A DNA stretch of 58,551 bases from Pseudomonas marginalis (GTDB lineage: Bacteria; Pseudomonadota; Gammaproteobacteria; Pseudomonadales; Pseudomonadaceae): NCBI RefSeq assembly GCF_001645105.1, contig NZ_LKEG01000030.1, positions 176 to 58,726 on the forward strand, in the 5' to 3' direction. The position numbers and the translations under genes are program-made. Shown here in pieces: positions 17,163-24,333 of this stretch (position 1 is the stretch's first letter; each line of letters begins with the position of its first letter). Below the pieces are notes generated by a model. It was not told the DNA's origin, did not search any database, and saw only the letters and a list, made by a program, of their open reading frames with translations.

Positions 17163-18059
17163 TTACCTTATTTCCGGCTTGGGCTTTCGCCACTGGGGCA
17201 AGCTGATCAGCAGCACCGCGCTGATGATCACCAACATCGCCAAGGCTTCTTCCAGGCCGATGGTCTCGCCGATAAACACGATCCCCAGCAACACCGCCAC
17301 TGCGGGGTTGACGTAGGCATAACTGGTCGCCGCTGCGGGGCGTACGTGCTTGAGCAGGTACATATAAGCGTTGAAGGCGATGATCGAGCCGAACACGGCC
17401 AGGTACGCCAGGGCCAGCCAGCCTTCCAGCGGCGGCATGGCTTGCAGGCGTTCGCCGGTGAGCGCGCTGGCGATCAACAGCGTCACGCCGGCCACCAGCA
17501 TTTCCGCAGCGCTGGCCATGGCTCCCGGTGGCAACGGCAGGCGCCGGCTCCACACCGAACCAAACGCCCACGACGCCGCAGCAAACAGCAGCAAAGCAGC
17601 ACCCATCGGGCTCGATTGCAACGTGCTGCCCATATTGAGCATAGCGATGCCGATCATCCCCAAGATCACGCCCGCCCATTCCAGCCGGGTATTGCGCGCG
17701 CCCCAGAAATAACCGCACAACAACGTGAACAGCGGTACGGTCGCCACCGCCAGTGCCGCCACGCCGGACGACACGCCAGTGTGCTCGGCCACACTCACTG
17801 CGCCATTGCCGAAGGTCAGCAGCAAAATGCCAATCTTGGCCGCCGCCTTCCACTGCTCCCACGTCGGCGCCGGCGCTCCACGCCAGCGCAAAAACCCGTA
17901 CATCGCCGCACCCGCCACCAGAAAACGAATTCCGCCCAGCATCAGCGGCGGCCAGTACTCCACGCCGATGCGAATCACCAAATAGGTGGACCCCCAAATC
18001 ACATACAACGCAAAAAAGGCAGCGATCAACGGTAAGGGGAAGCGACGTGGGCCAGGCAT
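17163..18059 (-). CDS. EamA-family (DMT) exporter, YedA-like
   Basis: Inner-membrane transporter with ten predicted segments in two EamA repeats, 298 residues. It opens LPLIAAFFALYVIWGSTYLVIRIGVEYWPP, as YedA/RhtA-like amino-acid or metabolite exporters do, and repeat two ends AYVNPAVAVLLGIVFIGETI. Its start faces the start of the Lrp-type regulator about 160 bases away. Lrp-type regulators often control a divergent exporter, so the regulator may govern this gene in response to an amino acid. That link is inference. Confidence 0.88.
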   Translation of the reverse strand: MPGPRRFPLPLIAAFFALYVIWGSTYLVIRIGVEYWPPLMLGGIRFLVAGAAMYGFLRWRGAPAPTWEQWKAAAKIGILLLTFGNGAVSVAEHTGVSSGVAALAVATVPLFTLLCGYFWGARNTRLEWAGVILGMIGIAMLNMGSTLQSSPMGAALLLFAAASWAFGSVWSRRLPLPPGAMASAAEMLVAGVTLLIASALTGERLQAMPPLEGWLALAYLAVFGSIIAFNAYMYLLKHVRPAAATSYAYVNPAVAVLLGIVFIGETIGLEEALAMLVIISAVLLISLPQWRKPKPEIR

Positions 18060-18219
18060 TGGGTAGCTCTGCGGCAGGAGATAGGAGGCTTATTCTAAAA
18101 AAGCAGGTCGTTAAACATAAGTTACAAAACCTGTTTAAAACGCCGTTACACTTTTCAAAGCATGGTTATGAACGCTATAACCCGTGTTTTCGAAAGCCGC
18201 ACGCAACTGGAGCCTTATC

Positions 18220-18675
18220 ATGGACAAATACGACCGTATGCTCCTCAGCGCCCTGCTCGAAGACGGCCGCGCGTCCTACGCGCAATTGGCCCGCACGGTA
18301 AACCTCTCCGCCCCCGCCGTGGCCGAGCGCGTGGCCAAATTGGAGGCCAGCGGGGTGATCACCGGGTATCAGGCCAAGGTGGATTTATCCAAGGTGGGGT
18401 TGCCGATCCAATGCGTGATTGAGCTGCGGTTGACCAATCATGGCAGTCAGAAGGTGTACGACGCGCTGGCGGAAATCCCCGAACTGACGGAGTGCCATCG
18501 GGTGACCGGCGATCCGTGCGTGATCATGCAGGCGGCGGTGGGGTCGATGCCTGAGCTGGAGAATTTGATCAACCGGATCGCGAAGTTCGGGTTCAGCAAG
18601 ACCTCGATTATTTTGTCGAGTGCGATAGAGCGGCGGGTGCCGTTGGGGCAGTTGGAGGGCAAAAATGGTGGGTAA
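18220..18675 (+). CDS. Lrp/AsnC-family transcriptional regulator
   Basis: A 151-residue feast/famine regulator. The winged helix-turn-helix covers residues 1-60 (MDKYDRMLLSALLEDGRASYAQLARTVNLSAPAVAERVAKLE) and the RAM ligand domain covers about 65-140, with EIPELTECHRVTGDPCVIMQA at the effector pocket. ATG 18220 is the family start. It overlaps the downstream cyclase gene by 11 bases (18665-18675), so the two are co-expressed, and it is divergent from an EamA exporter. Possible effectors are amino acids or tryptophan-catabolism products, judged only from the neighbours. Confidence 0.9.
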   Translation: MDKYDRMLLSALLEDGRASYAQLARTVNLSAPAVAERVAKLEASGVITGYQAKVDLSKVGLPIQCVIELRLTNHGSQKVYDALAEIPELTECHRVTGDPCVIMQAAVGSMPELENLINRIAKFGFSKTSIILSSAIERRVPLGQLEGKNGG

Positions 18676-19363
18676 GCTCAGCAAGGTCGTCAGCCTCAGT
18701 CACCCGATCAGTCCGCGTATCCCGCTGTGGCCGGGCGATCCCCCCGTGGCGTTCGAAGACGTCGCTTCGTTGGAAAAGGACGGCTATTTCCTACGGCGCT
18801 TCAGCATGGGTGAACACAGCGCCACGCATATGAATGCGCCGAATAGTTTCTATGCTGACGGAATGGGAATTGAAGGCTATCAACCCGAAGACTTGGTACG
18901 CCCTGCCGTGGTGATAGATGTGCGCGGTAGAACCCAAAGCAACCCGAATTACGAAATCTGCCCGCAGGATATTGAAGCGTGGGAACGCGTGCACGGCCTC
19001 ATCGAAGCGGGTTGCGTGGTACTGATGTACACCGGCTGGCAGCATCTTTGGAACGATCCGACAGCGTTTTTCGGGCTGGACGCGCAAGGCTCCCACTTCC
19101 CGGGCATTGGCGAGGCGGCGATCCGGTTCTTGCTTGAGCAACGCCAGATTGCCGGAGTCGGGATAGATACTCACGGGGTTGATCCGGGACAGAGCGCTGC
19201 ATTTGTGACAAACCACGCCGTGTTGGGCAGGAATGGGATTGTGCTGGAATGTTTGAGCAATCTCGACCGCTTACCGGCCAGGGGCGCCACCTTAGTGATC
19301 GGTGTACTGGGACTGGAGGGCGGTTCAGGATCACCCGCATCGGTGATGGCGTTTATCCCCTGA
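18665..19363 (+). CDS. Cyclase/kynurenine-formamidase-fold protein with altered metal motif
   Basis: PF04199-type hydrolase fold of 232 residues. The strand order (SHPISPRIPLWPGDPPVAFE, then GEHSATHMNAPNSFYADG, GCVVLMYTGW, GVGIDTHGVDPGQSAAFVTNH) matches the kynurenine formamidase and isatin hydrolase family. The metal motif normally reads HxxxHxDxPxH. Here it is His51, His55, Asn57 and Ser61, so two usual ligands are replaced. It may use a different metal arrangement, belong to a distinct subfamily, or have another activity. It is coupled to the Lrp-type gene. KynB function should not be assumed. Confidence 0.75.
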   Translation: MVGKLSKVVSLSHPISPRIPLWPGDPPVAFEDVASLEKDGYFLRRFSMGEHSATHMNAPNSFYADGMGIEGYQPEDLVRPAVVIDVRGRTQSNPNYEICPQDIEAWERVHGLIEAGCVVLMYTGWQHLWNDPTAFFGLDAQGSHFPGIGEAAIRFLLEQRQIAGVGIDTHGVDPGQSAAFVTNHAVLGRNGIVLECLSNLDRLPARGATLVIGVLGLEGGSGSPASVMAFIP

Positions 19364-19385
19364 CGACTCAGTTGCTTCAACGCTG

Positions 19386-19625
19386 CTATGAGCGCTGAAC
19401 AATCAAATCGACAATCTGGTTGATCGTGGTGATGTGGTCCCAATCCGCCTGAGTGGCGTGTAGATTGAACTGCCATTTGATCTGCATGACAAAGCAGGTC
19501 AGGTCGTCATCAATGATCTTAAAGTCGTGAATAAAATCCGTTTGTTCCGACACCTGGCTTCGGTCGATGAAGCCGCAGATGTCGACAAACAATTGCATGA
19601 CCTTTTCGCTGATATCGGCCCTCAT
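19386..19625 (-). CDS. Small acyl-carrier-like protein without serine (DUF1493-like)
   Basis: A 79-residue protein with a strong ribosome-binding site (AGGAG) before ATG 19625. Helix pattern and length resemble an acyl carrier protein: an N-terminal helix, then FIHDFKIIDDDLTCFVMQIK, then a final TTINQIVDLIVQ. At the point where acyl carrier proteins have DSL with the phosphopantetheine serine, this one reads IIDDDLT, so it cannot carry that arm. The layout is close to DUF1493-type proteins as I remember them. Function unknown. It converges on the cyclase gene. Confidence 0.55.
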   Translation of the reverse strand: MRADISEKVMQLFVDICGFIDRSQVSEQTDFIHDFKIIDDDLTCFVMQIKWQFNLHATQADWDHITTINQIVDLIVQRS

Positions 19626-19855
19626 TTACCCAGTCTCCTTCCCCCCTGAATAACTGAATAGATACCAGAGGGCAGTTTTTAATGGCCAGCAAGATCGATC
19701 GTATTCATATGCGGGAAATTTCCGAGTGAGGTTTGCCCCCCTTGTCCCGCTGAGACAGCACAACTAACCTGCCTCGCGTCATCGGCCTCTCGATGACCGG
19801 AAGTGCAAGCCGAAATTGACGGAAGGAGCGAGTTAAATATCCTGGAGGTCTCAAC

Positions 19856-20158
19856 ATGGTTAAAGCAACTTCCGCATCAACTGACAACGGCGTGGCCTTC
19901 CCCAGCGAAGACGACCTGCTCAACCGCCGAGCCATCGACTACTACCTCAAAGCCTGCGCCCCGGACGCACCTCATTTCGCCCTGAACGACAACCTGAGTT
20001 TCGAAGACGCCCTCGCCCATGCGGCGGATTTACTGCATTGCGCGGTGGAGACGGCGCATGCGTCGAGTGAAGCGATGAAGGCGCAACAGCGGGCGGTGAG
20101 CGGGCTTTTTGTGGTGAGCGGGCTTGCCCCGCGCTGGGCTGCGGAGCAGCCCCACTAA
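19856..20158 (+). CDS. DUF3077-type small protein with repeat-encoded tail
   Basis: A 100-residue protein with a good ribosome-binding site (TGGAGG) before ATG 19856. The core, about residues 20-75 (NRRAIDYYLKACAPD, LSFEDALAHAADLLHCAVETAH), looks like the Pseudomonas DUF3077 family. The last 16 or so residues (FVVSGLAPRWAAEQPH) are encoded by the left arm of an inverted repeat at 20110-20153 and are probably not ancestral; the stop at 20156 lies just past the arm. Function unknown. The 230 bases upstream of this gene hold no other feature I can support. Confidence 0.65.
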   Translation: MVKATSASTDNGVAFPSEDDLLNRRAIDYYLKACAPDAPHFALNDNLSFEDALAHAADLLHCAVETAHASSEAMKAQQRAVSGLFVVSGLAPRWAAEQPH

Positions 20159-20243
20159 GGACGCCGCGTTCTGTCAGATAGAACGGAGTATCAGGTTTTG
20201 GGGCTGCTTCGCAGCCCAGCGCGGGGCAAGCCCGCTCACCACA
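20110..20243. repeat. Long inverted repeat of a second REP type
   Basis: Two 44-base arms, 20110-20153 and 20200-20243, are reverse complements with a single mismatch and enclose a 46-base centre. The arm begins TGTGGTGAGCGGGCTTGCCC and ends with GCAGCCCC. The sequence differs from the GTGGGAGGGGGC type seen elsewhere in the window. The left arm lies inside the 3' end of the DUF3077-type gene. Confidence 0.9.
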
Positions 20244-20279
20244 GCAAGCCCGCTCACCACAGCAAGCCCGCTCACCACA
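20226..20279. repeat. 18-bp tandem triplication at repeat end
   Basis: GCAAGCCCGCTCACCACA occurs three times head to tail at 20226-20243, 20244-20261 and 20262-20279. The first copy is the end of the right inverted-repeat arm, so the others are tandem duplications of that end. Confidence 0.95.
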
Positions 20280-20311
20280 AAAGCACACGCCCGCAGGGCA
20301 TTGTGGCGAGG

Positions 20312-20935
20312 TCAGAACCCGCGATGCTTCTTCAGGTGTTCATTGATCTTCGCCGCCGGCACTTTCTGCAAGGTGCACAGCAGCTCATGGGACAGTTCGC
20401 GCAAGCCGTGCGTACGGCGCAGTTCCTGGGCCAAATGGGCTGTGAGGTTGGCCGCCATTTCCGCATCCGCCATCGCCCGGTGAGCCTTGCCGGTGTGGGG
20501 CAGTTGCGCGTAGGCGTTGAGGGTGCCGAGCTTGTGGTTGGGCGCGGCCGGCATGAGGCGGCGGGCCAGTAGCAAAGAGCAGGCGAATTTTTGCAGGCGG
20601 GTGCGGCGGATCAGGCCCAGTTCGTAGTCCCAGAACTTCTGGTCGAACGCGGCGTTGTGCGCCATCAGTGGCGTAGTCCCGACGAATTCGTTGACTTCGT
20701 TCATCACCCGCTCGGCCGGTGGCGCGCTGCGCAGCATGGCGTTGCTGATGCCGGTGAGTTGTTCGATAAAGCCCGGCACGCGCACGCCGGCGTTCATCAG
20801 GCTCTGGTAGCGGTCAACGATCTGGCCACGCTCAAGGATGACCACGGCGATCTCCGTGGCCCGGCAATGACTGTTCGGCGTAATGCCGGTGGTTTCAAAG
20901 TCGATGACCGCTATACGTTCCAAACCTGTTCCCAC
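20312..20935 (-). CDS. DEDDh 3'-5' exonuclease (DnaQ-like)
   Basis: Exonuclease-fold protein of 207 residues related to the DNA polymerase III epsilon subunit. Exo I is AVIDFETTG (Asp and Glu ligands), Exo II is LMAHNAAFDQKFWDYEL, and Exo III is GKAHRAMADAEMAANLT with the HxxxxD pair of the DEDDh class. It has no polymerase-binding tail, and a second epsilon-like protein outside the replicase is common in Pseudomonas. The first start is GTG 20935; a TTG four codons later, nearer to an AACAGG sequence, is possible. It is followed on the same strand by no gene before the repeat region. Confidence 0.87.
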   Translation of the reverse strand: MGTGLERIAVIDFETTGITPNSHCRATEIAVVILERGQIVDRYQSLMNAGVRVPGFIEQLTGISNAMLRSAPPAERVMNEVNEFVGTTPLMAHNAAFDQKFWDYELGLIRRTRLQKFACSLLLARRLMPAAPNHKLGTLNAYAQLPHTGKAHRAMADAEMAANLTAHLAQELRRTHGLRELSHELLCTLQKVPAAKINEHLKKHRGF

Positions 20936-20966
20936 TCCGTCTAACTGTTTATTAAGCCGCCGCGCT

Positions 20967-21443
20967 CTATTTGAGCAGCAGCGCGCCTTCGATCGGCACG
21001 TAGCGGCTGGCCGCGCGTATCAGCGAGTTGGCCGTCAGCCCCGGTACGCCGTAGGCCACCGCTTCGACGCCATGCTTATTGATGATGCGGTCGAGCAGCA
21101 TGTCGAAATCACCGTCGCCGGAAGCCAGCACGATTTCGTCGACGTGGTCGGCGGCGTCCATGATGTCGATGGTGATGCCCACGTCCCAGTCGCCCTTGGC
21201 CGAACCGTCGCTGCGCTGGATGTAGGGCTTGAGTTTTACCGTAAAGCCCAGGTTGCGCAGGATCTGCTGGAATTGCTGCTGCTTGCTGTCGCCACGGTCG
21301 ATGGCATACGCATACGCCTCGACGATCTGCCCGCGCGAGCTGATATCAGCCCACAAAGCGGCGTAGTTGAAGTGGCAACCATAGGCCTGGCGGACGGTGT
21401 AATAGAGGTTCTGAACATCGGCGAACACTGCAATTTTCTTCAC
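20967..21443 (-). CDS. NYN-domain protein (LabA/DUF88)
   Basis: PIN-like nuclease fold of 158 residues. The first acidic site is FADVQNLYYTVRQAYG (about 8-22), the second is WDVGITIDIMDAADHVDEIVLASGDGDFDMLLDR, which carries the aspartates typical of NYN/LabA proteins that probably cut RNA. The start is GTG 21443, with AGGA nine bases upstream. It lies 31 bases upstream of the DEDDh exonuclease gene on the same strand, so two predicted nucleases may be co-transcribed. Substrate unknown. Confidence 0.85.
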   Translation of the reverse strand: MKKIAVFADVQNLYYTVRQAYGCHFNYAALWADISSRGQIVEAYAYAIDRGDSKQQQFQQILRNLGFTVKLKPYIQRSDGSAKGDWDVGITIDIMDAADHVDEIVLASGDGDFDMLLDRIINKHGVEAVAYGVPGLTANSLIRAASRYVPIEGALLLK

Positions 21444-21528
21444 CGCACTTCCTCATGACAGCCAGGCGCCAGGGCCCGGAAAGGGTGCCAGTATGCCAGC
21501 CGCGAGTGAGTTGCCGGTAAAAATCAGA

Positions 21529-21550
21529 CCGGGGCGACGAAGCGCCCCGG
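21529..21550 (-). terminator. Rho-independent terminator after DUF2076 gene
   Basis: Read on the minus strand, CCGGGGCG-CTTCGT-CGCCCCGG is followed by TCTGATTTTTACC. The eight-pair GC stem with a T-run lies 10 bases after the DUF2076 stop at 21561 and separates that gene from the NYN gene. Confidence 0.8.
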
Positions 21551-21560
21551 CCAAGATGCG

Positions 21561-22307
21561 TCAGACGAAGGAATCGTCATCGCCGAAAGAGGAAGAGTCG
21601 TCGGAATAATCGCTGTCGGCGAAGCTGTCCGAGCTGTTGCTGCCCCAACTGTCGTTACCGGCAAACTTCTGGTCATCATTGCCCCAGTTGCCGTTGTCAC
21701 TGGCAGGCGCCGGCTCTTCGCGGATGATTTCTTCCACCACTTGCGGTTGTTGCGAGTTGTGGTTGAACAGGCTGCTGATACCTTCGGCCAGCAACACACC
21801 ACCGGCCACGCCGGCAGCGGTTTTCATCGCGCCGCCGAGGAAACCGCTGCCCACTGGCGCTGCGGCGGGCGCCTGTTGCGGCTGTTGATAATTCTGCTGC
21901 GGCGCCGGCTGGCCAAAGGACGGCCGTGCCGGTTCACGCCAGCCACCGCCGGAGGACGTCGGCGCAGTTTGGGCGGGTTGCGGGTCACGGGAACCGCCGC
22001 CGCCAAAGATGCTCGACAAGAACCCCCCGCCACTCGAAGGCGCAGGTTGTGCTGATTTAGCCCGTTGCAGCTCATCCTGCAATTGCTGGATCTGCTGCGC
22101 CTGCTGTTTGTTCTGCGCGTCGAGACTCTTGAGCGCGTGTTCCTGCACCAAAATCGACTGGGTCATGTAGTACCCAGCGGCAGGTTGGCGAGTCATGTGC
22201 TCCTTGATCCGCGCTTCGGCCTGGGCGTCGCGGGGGGCTGAGTCCGTTTCGGCTTGTTGCAACCGTGAAAACAGTCCATCGATCAGGGTTTGCTCTTCGC
22301 TGTTCAT
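21561..22307 (-). CDS. DUF2076 family protein
   Basis: A 248-residue protein with a conserved N-terminal helical part (MNSEEQTLIDGLFSRLQQAE, then RIKEHMTRQPAAGYYMTQSILVQEHAL, about 1-75), a glutamine-rich coiled segment, a low-complexity Pro/Gln/Gly centre, a hydrophobic glycine/alanine patch (SGFLGGAMKTAAGVAGGVLLAEG, about 155-178) and an acidic, Ser/Asp-rich tail. This layout is that of DUF2076. A membrane-associated role is plausible from the glycine-rich hydrophobic patch, but no function is established. Monocistronic, with its own terminator. Confidence 0.87.
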   Translation of the reverse strand: MNSEEQTLIDGLFSRLQQAETDSAPRDAQAEARIKEHMTRQPAAGYYMTQSILVQEHALKSLDAQNKQQAQQIQQLQDELQRAKSAQPAPSSGGGFLSSIFGGGGSRDPQPAQTAPTSSGGGWREPARPSFGQPAPQQNYQQPQQAPAAAPVGSGFLGGAMKTAAGVAGGVLLAEGISSLFNHNSQQPQVVEEIIREEPAPASDNGNWGNDDQKFAGNDSWGSNSSDSFADSDYSDDSSSFGDDDSFV

Positions 22308-22474
22308 GGCGACCTCGTTAGATTGCCGGTAGAAATCGTGGTGTCGCCTTTAATCAGGCGCCGTCCTAGTTATGGGGGTGTTACGAGTTGTTTCAATGGT
22401 CTTTACTCAAGGTTTACGTTTGCTTACCGCCAGTGATGATCGGTTAAAGTGTTGCCCTTGCTTTCAGGCCTGCG

Positions 22475-23143
22475 ATGAACTTGATGAATCCGTTAGACGT
22501 ATTGCGCGACTCTTTCCGCTTCACCCAACGCAACCTGGGCGCCATCGTCCAGCTGTGCTTGCCGTTGGTGATTTTCGAAGCCCTGCTGCAACAGGTGCTC
22601 AACCACGTGGTGGGCCCGGATGCGTTCCCCGGCTACAGCGTGGTGGTGGGGTTGCTGGTGTACCCGCTGTACACCGGCGCGCTGATCCTGTTTCTGGATG
22701 CTCGCACACGGGGCGAGTCGCCGCGCACTAAAGATATATGGGCCATGGCCCTCACCCTGTGGCCGCGCTTCGCCCTGCTGACGGCCATGAGCACGCTGCT
22801 GATCCTCTTGGGGCTGTCGCTGTACTTCCTGCCGGGCCTGTGGCTGATGGTGGTGCTGGCCTTTGCCGAGTACCTGCTGGTGCTGCGCGGCATGCCGGCG
22901 CTGGAGGCGATGAAGGAAAGCTTCCGCCTGAGCCGTGGGCATTTCTGGATGATCCTGGTGTGCCTGCTGTGTGTGATGACCCCCTTGTGGCTGCTCAAGG
23001 GCGCCAGTGTTGCGGCGTATCCCGAGCCTGCGCCGCTGCTGGGACTGTTGCTGGACAGCGCCCACAGCTTCCTGCAACTGTTTACCAGCGTGGTGCTGTT
23101 TCGTTTATTCATGCTGATCGGTGGCGATGCAGACGCACGGTGA
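22475..23143 (+). CDS. YciC-family (UPF0259) inner-membrane protein
   Basis: Integral membrane protein of 222 residues with about six hydrophobic segments. It begins MNLMNPLDVLRDSFRFTQRNLGAIVQL, and RGMPALEAMKESFRLSRGHFWMILVCLL mid-protein is the usual signature of the YciC family. Function is not established; the fold is related to membrane proteins with repeated helical pairs. The 167 bases upstream hold only presumed promoter sequence. An endonuclease/exonuclease/phosphatase gene follows after 40 bases on the same strand. Confidence 0.85.
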   Translation: MNLMNPLDVLRDSFRFTQRNLGAIVQLCLPLVIFEALLQQVLNHVVGPDAFPGYSVVVGLLVYPLYTGALILFLDARTRGESPRTKDIWAMALTLWPRFALLTAMSTLLILLGLSLYFLPGLWLMVVLAFAEYLLVLRGMPALEAMKESFRLSRGHFWMILVCLLCVMTPLWLLKGASVAAYPEPAPLLGLLLDSAHSFLQLFTSVVLFRLFMLIGGDADAR

Positions 23144-23183
23144 TATGCTCCGTGCCACTCCTGAAACGCTATAAGCCGAGCCG

Positions 23184-24272
23184 ATGACCCGTTTATTGCG
23201 CATCACCCTGCTGGGCCTGTTGATCATCACAGGCCTGCTCGTCACCCTGATCTACAGCCTGACCTGGCGCCCCGAGCCGAAGGAAACCCTGCCGGTGAGC
23301 TGCGTTGCACCGCGTGCGCCCACGCTGCTGCCGGGGCAGGCGCTCAAGGTCATGACCTGGAACGTCCAATACCTGGCCGGCAAGAACTACGTGTTCTGGT
23401 ACGACACCGCCGACGGCAGTGGCCCGGACGACCGTCCCACCGTGGAAGACATGGCCGCCAGCCTCGACGAAGTGGCACGGGTGATTCGCGATGAACAACC
23501 CGACATCCTGCTGCTGCAGGAACTCGACGAAAACGCCAAGCCCTCCCATTACCAGGACCAGCTTGCCCTGCTGCAAGAGCGCCTGGTCGACCTCTACCCC
23601 TGCAGCGTCCAGGCCTTCGACTGGAAGGCCGACTTTGTTCCCGACTGGCATATCTTCGGCAGCGTCGGTCGCAAGCTGGCGACACTGAGCCGCTACCAGA
23701 TCGAGCACGCCGAACGCCTGCAGCTGCCGGCGCCCGAAGCCAATATCATCAGCCGCCAGTTCCAACCCAAGCCCGCCCTGCTGTTGACCTACCTGCCGCT
23801 GAGCGACGGTGGCCAACTGGCCGTGCTCAATACCCGCCTGGACGGTGACAGCCCTGGGCGCAGTGCGGTGCAGGAACAGGTAAAAACCACGGTCAAGCTG
23901 CTGGATAAATTCGAAGGCCGTGGCACGCCCTGGCTGATCGGGGGCGATTTCAACCTGCTGCCCCTGGGGCAATTCCTGCGCCTGGACGCCGGCAAGCGCG
24001 GGCAGTATTCGCCGGACAGCGAGCTGCATTTGCTGTGGGACAAGTACCCGATGATCCCGAGCAATAGCCAATCCAGCGGGATTGACCGTGAGAAATGGTT
24101 GACCCACTTCCCCAACGACCCGAGCGTGGACGGGCCCGACCGCACGCTGGACTACCTGTTCTACAGCCCGCGGATCAAGCGGGTGGAGGCGAAGGTGCGC
24201 CAGGAGGATACGTTGCGTATTTCCAACCATCTTCCGGTGATTGCCCGCTTCCTGCTGCCCGCCGCGCCATAA
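23184..24272 (+). CDS. Endonuclease/exonuclease/phosphatase-family protein
   Basis: EEP-fold phosphoesterase of 362 residues with one N-terminal membrane segment (ITLLGLLIITGLLVTLIYSL, about 7-26), so the catalytic domain is probably periplasmic. Motifs run in order: VMTWNVQYLAG (metal Asn), ILLLQELDEN (metal Glu), LAVLNTRLDGD, GGDFNLLPLGQF, RTLDYLFYS and ISNHLPVIARF (catalytic His). The substrate could be a nucleic acid, phospholipid or inositol phosphate; nothing here decides. It follows yciC closely and ends at a compact REP hairpin. Confidence 0.87.
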   Translation: MTRLLRITLLGLLIITGLLVTLIYSLTWRPEPKETLPVSCVAPRAPTLLPGQALKVMTWNVQYLAGKNYVFWYDTADGSGPDDRPTVEDMAASLDEVARVIRDEQPDILLLQELDENAKPSHYQDQLALLQERLVDLYPCSVQAFDWKADFVPDWHIFGSVGRKLATLSRYQIEHAERLQLPAPEANIISRQFQPKPALLLTYLPLSDGGQLAVLNTRLDGDSPGRSAVQEQVKTTVKLLDKFEGRGTPWLIGGDFNLLPLGQFLRLDAGKRGQYSPDSELHLLWDKYPMIPSNSQSSGIDREKWLTHFPNDPSVDGPDRTLDYLFYSPRIKRVEAKVRQEDTLRISNHLPVIARFLLPAAP

Positions 24273-24285
24273 CCAACACCGCAAA

Positions 24286-24325
24286 ACCCATGTGGGAGGG
24301 GGCTTGCCCCCTCCCACATTTGGAC
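24286..24325. repeat. Compact REP hairpin
   Basis: ATGTGGGAGGGGGCTTGCCC runs directly into CCCTCCCACATTTG, so the two REP ends share one palindrome with no spacer. It fills the 61-base gap between the EEP and hrpB convergent stops, the same setting as the compact hairpin at 11136-11172. Confidence 0.85.
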
Positions 24326-24333
24326 CTGTGGCG

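Noticed and set aside
19705..19935. 76-codon minus-strand frame upstream of the DUF3077-type gene
   Set aside because: It overlaps the promoter and start of a better-supported gene and has no ribosome-binding site.
20110..20279. Palindromes considered as a CRISPR array
   Set aside because: The 18-bp units are directly adjacent with no spacers, and the larger arms are a single inverted pair.
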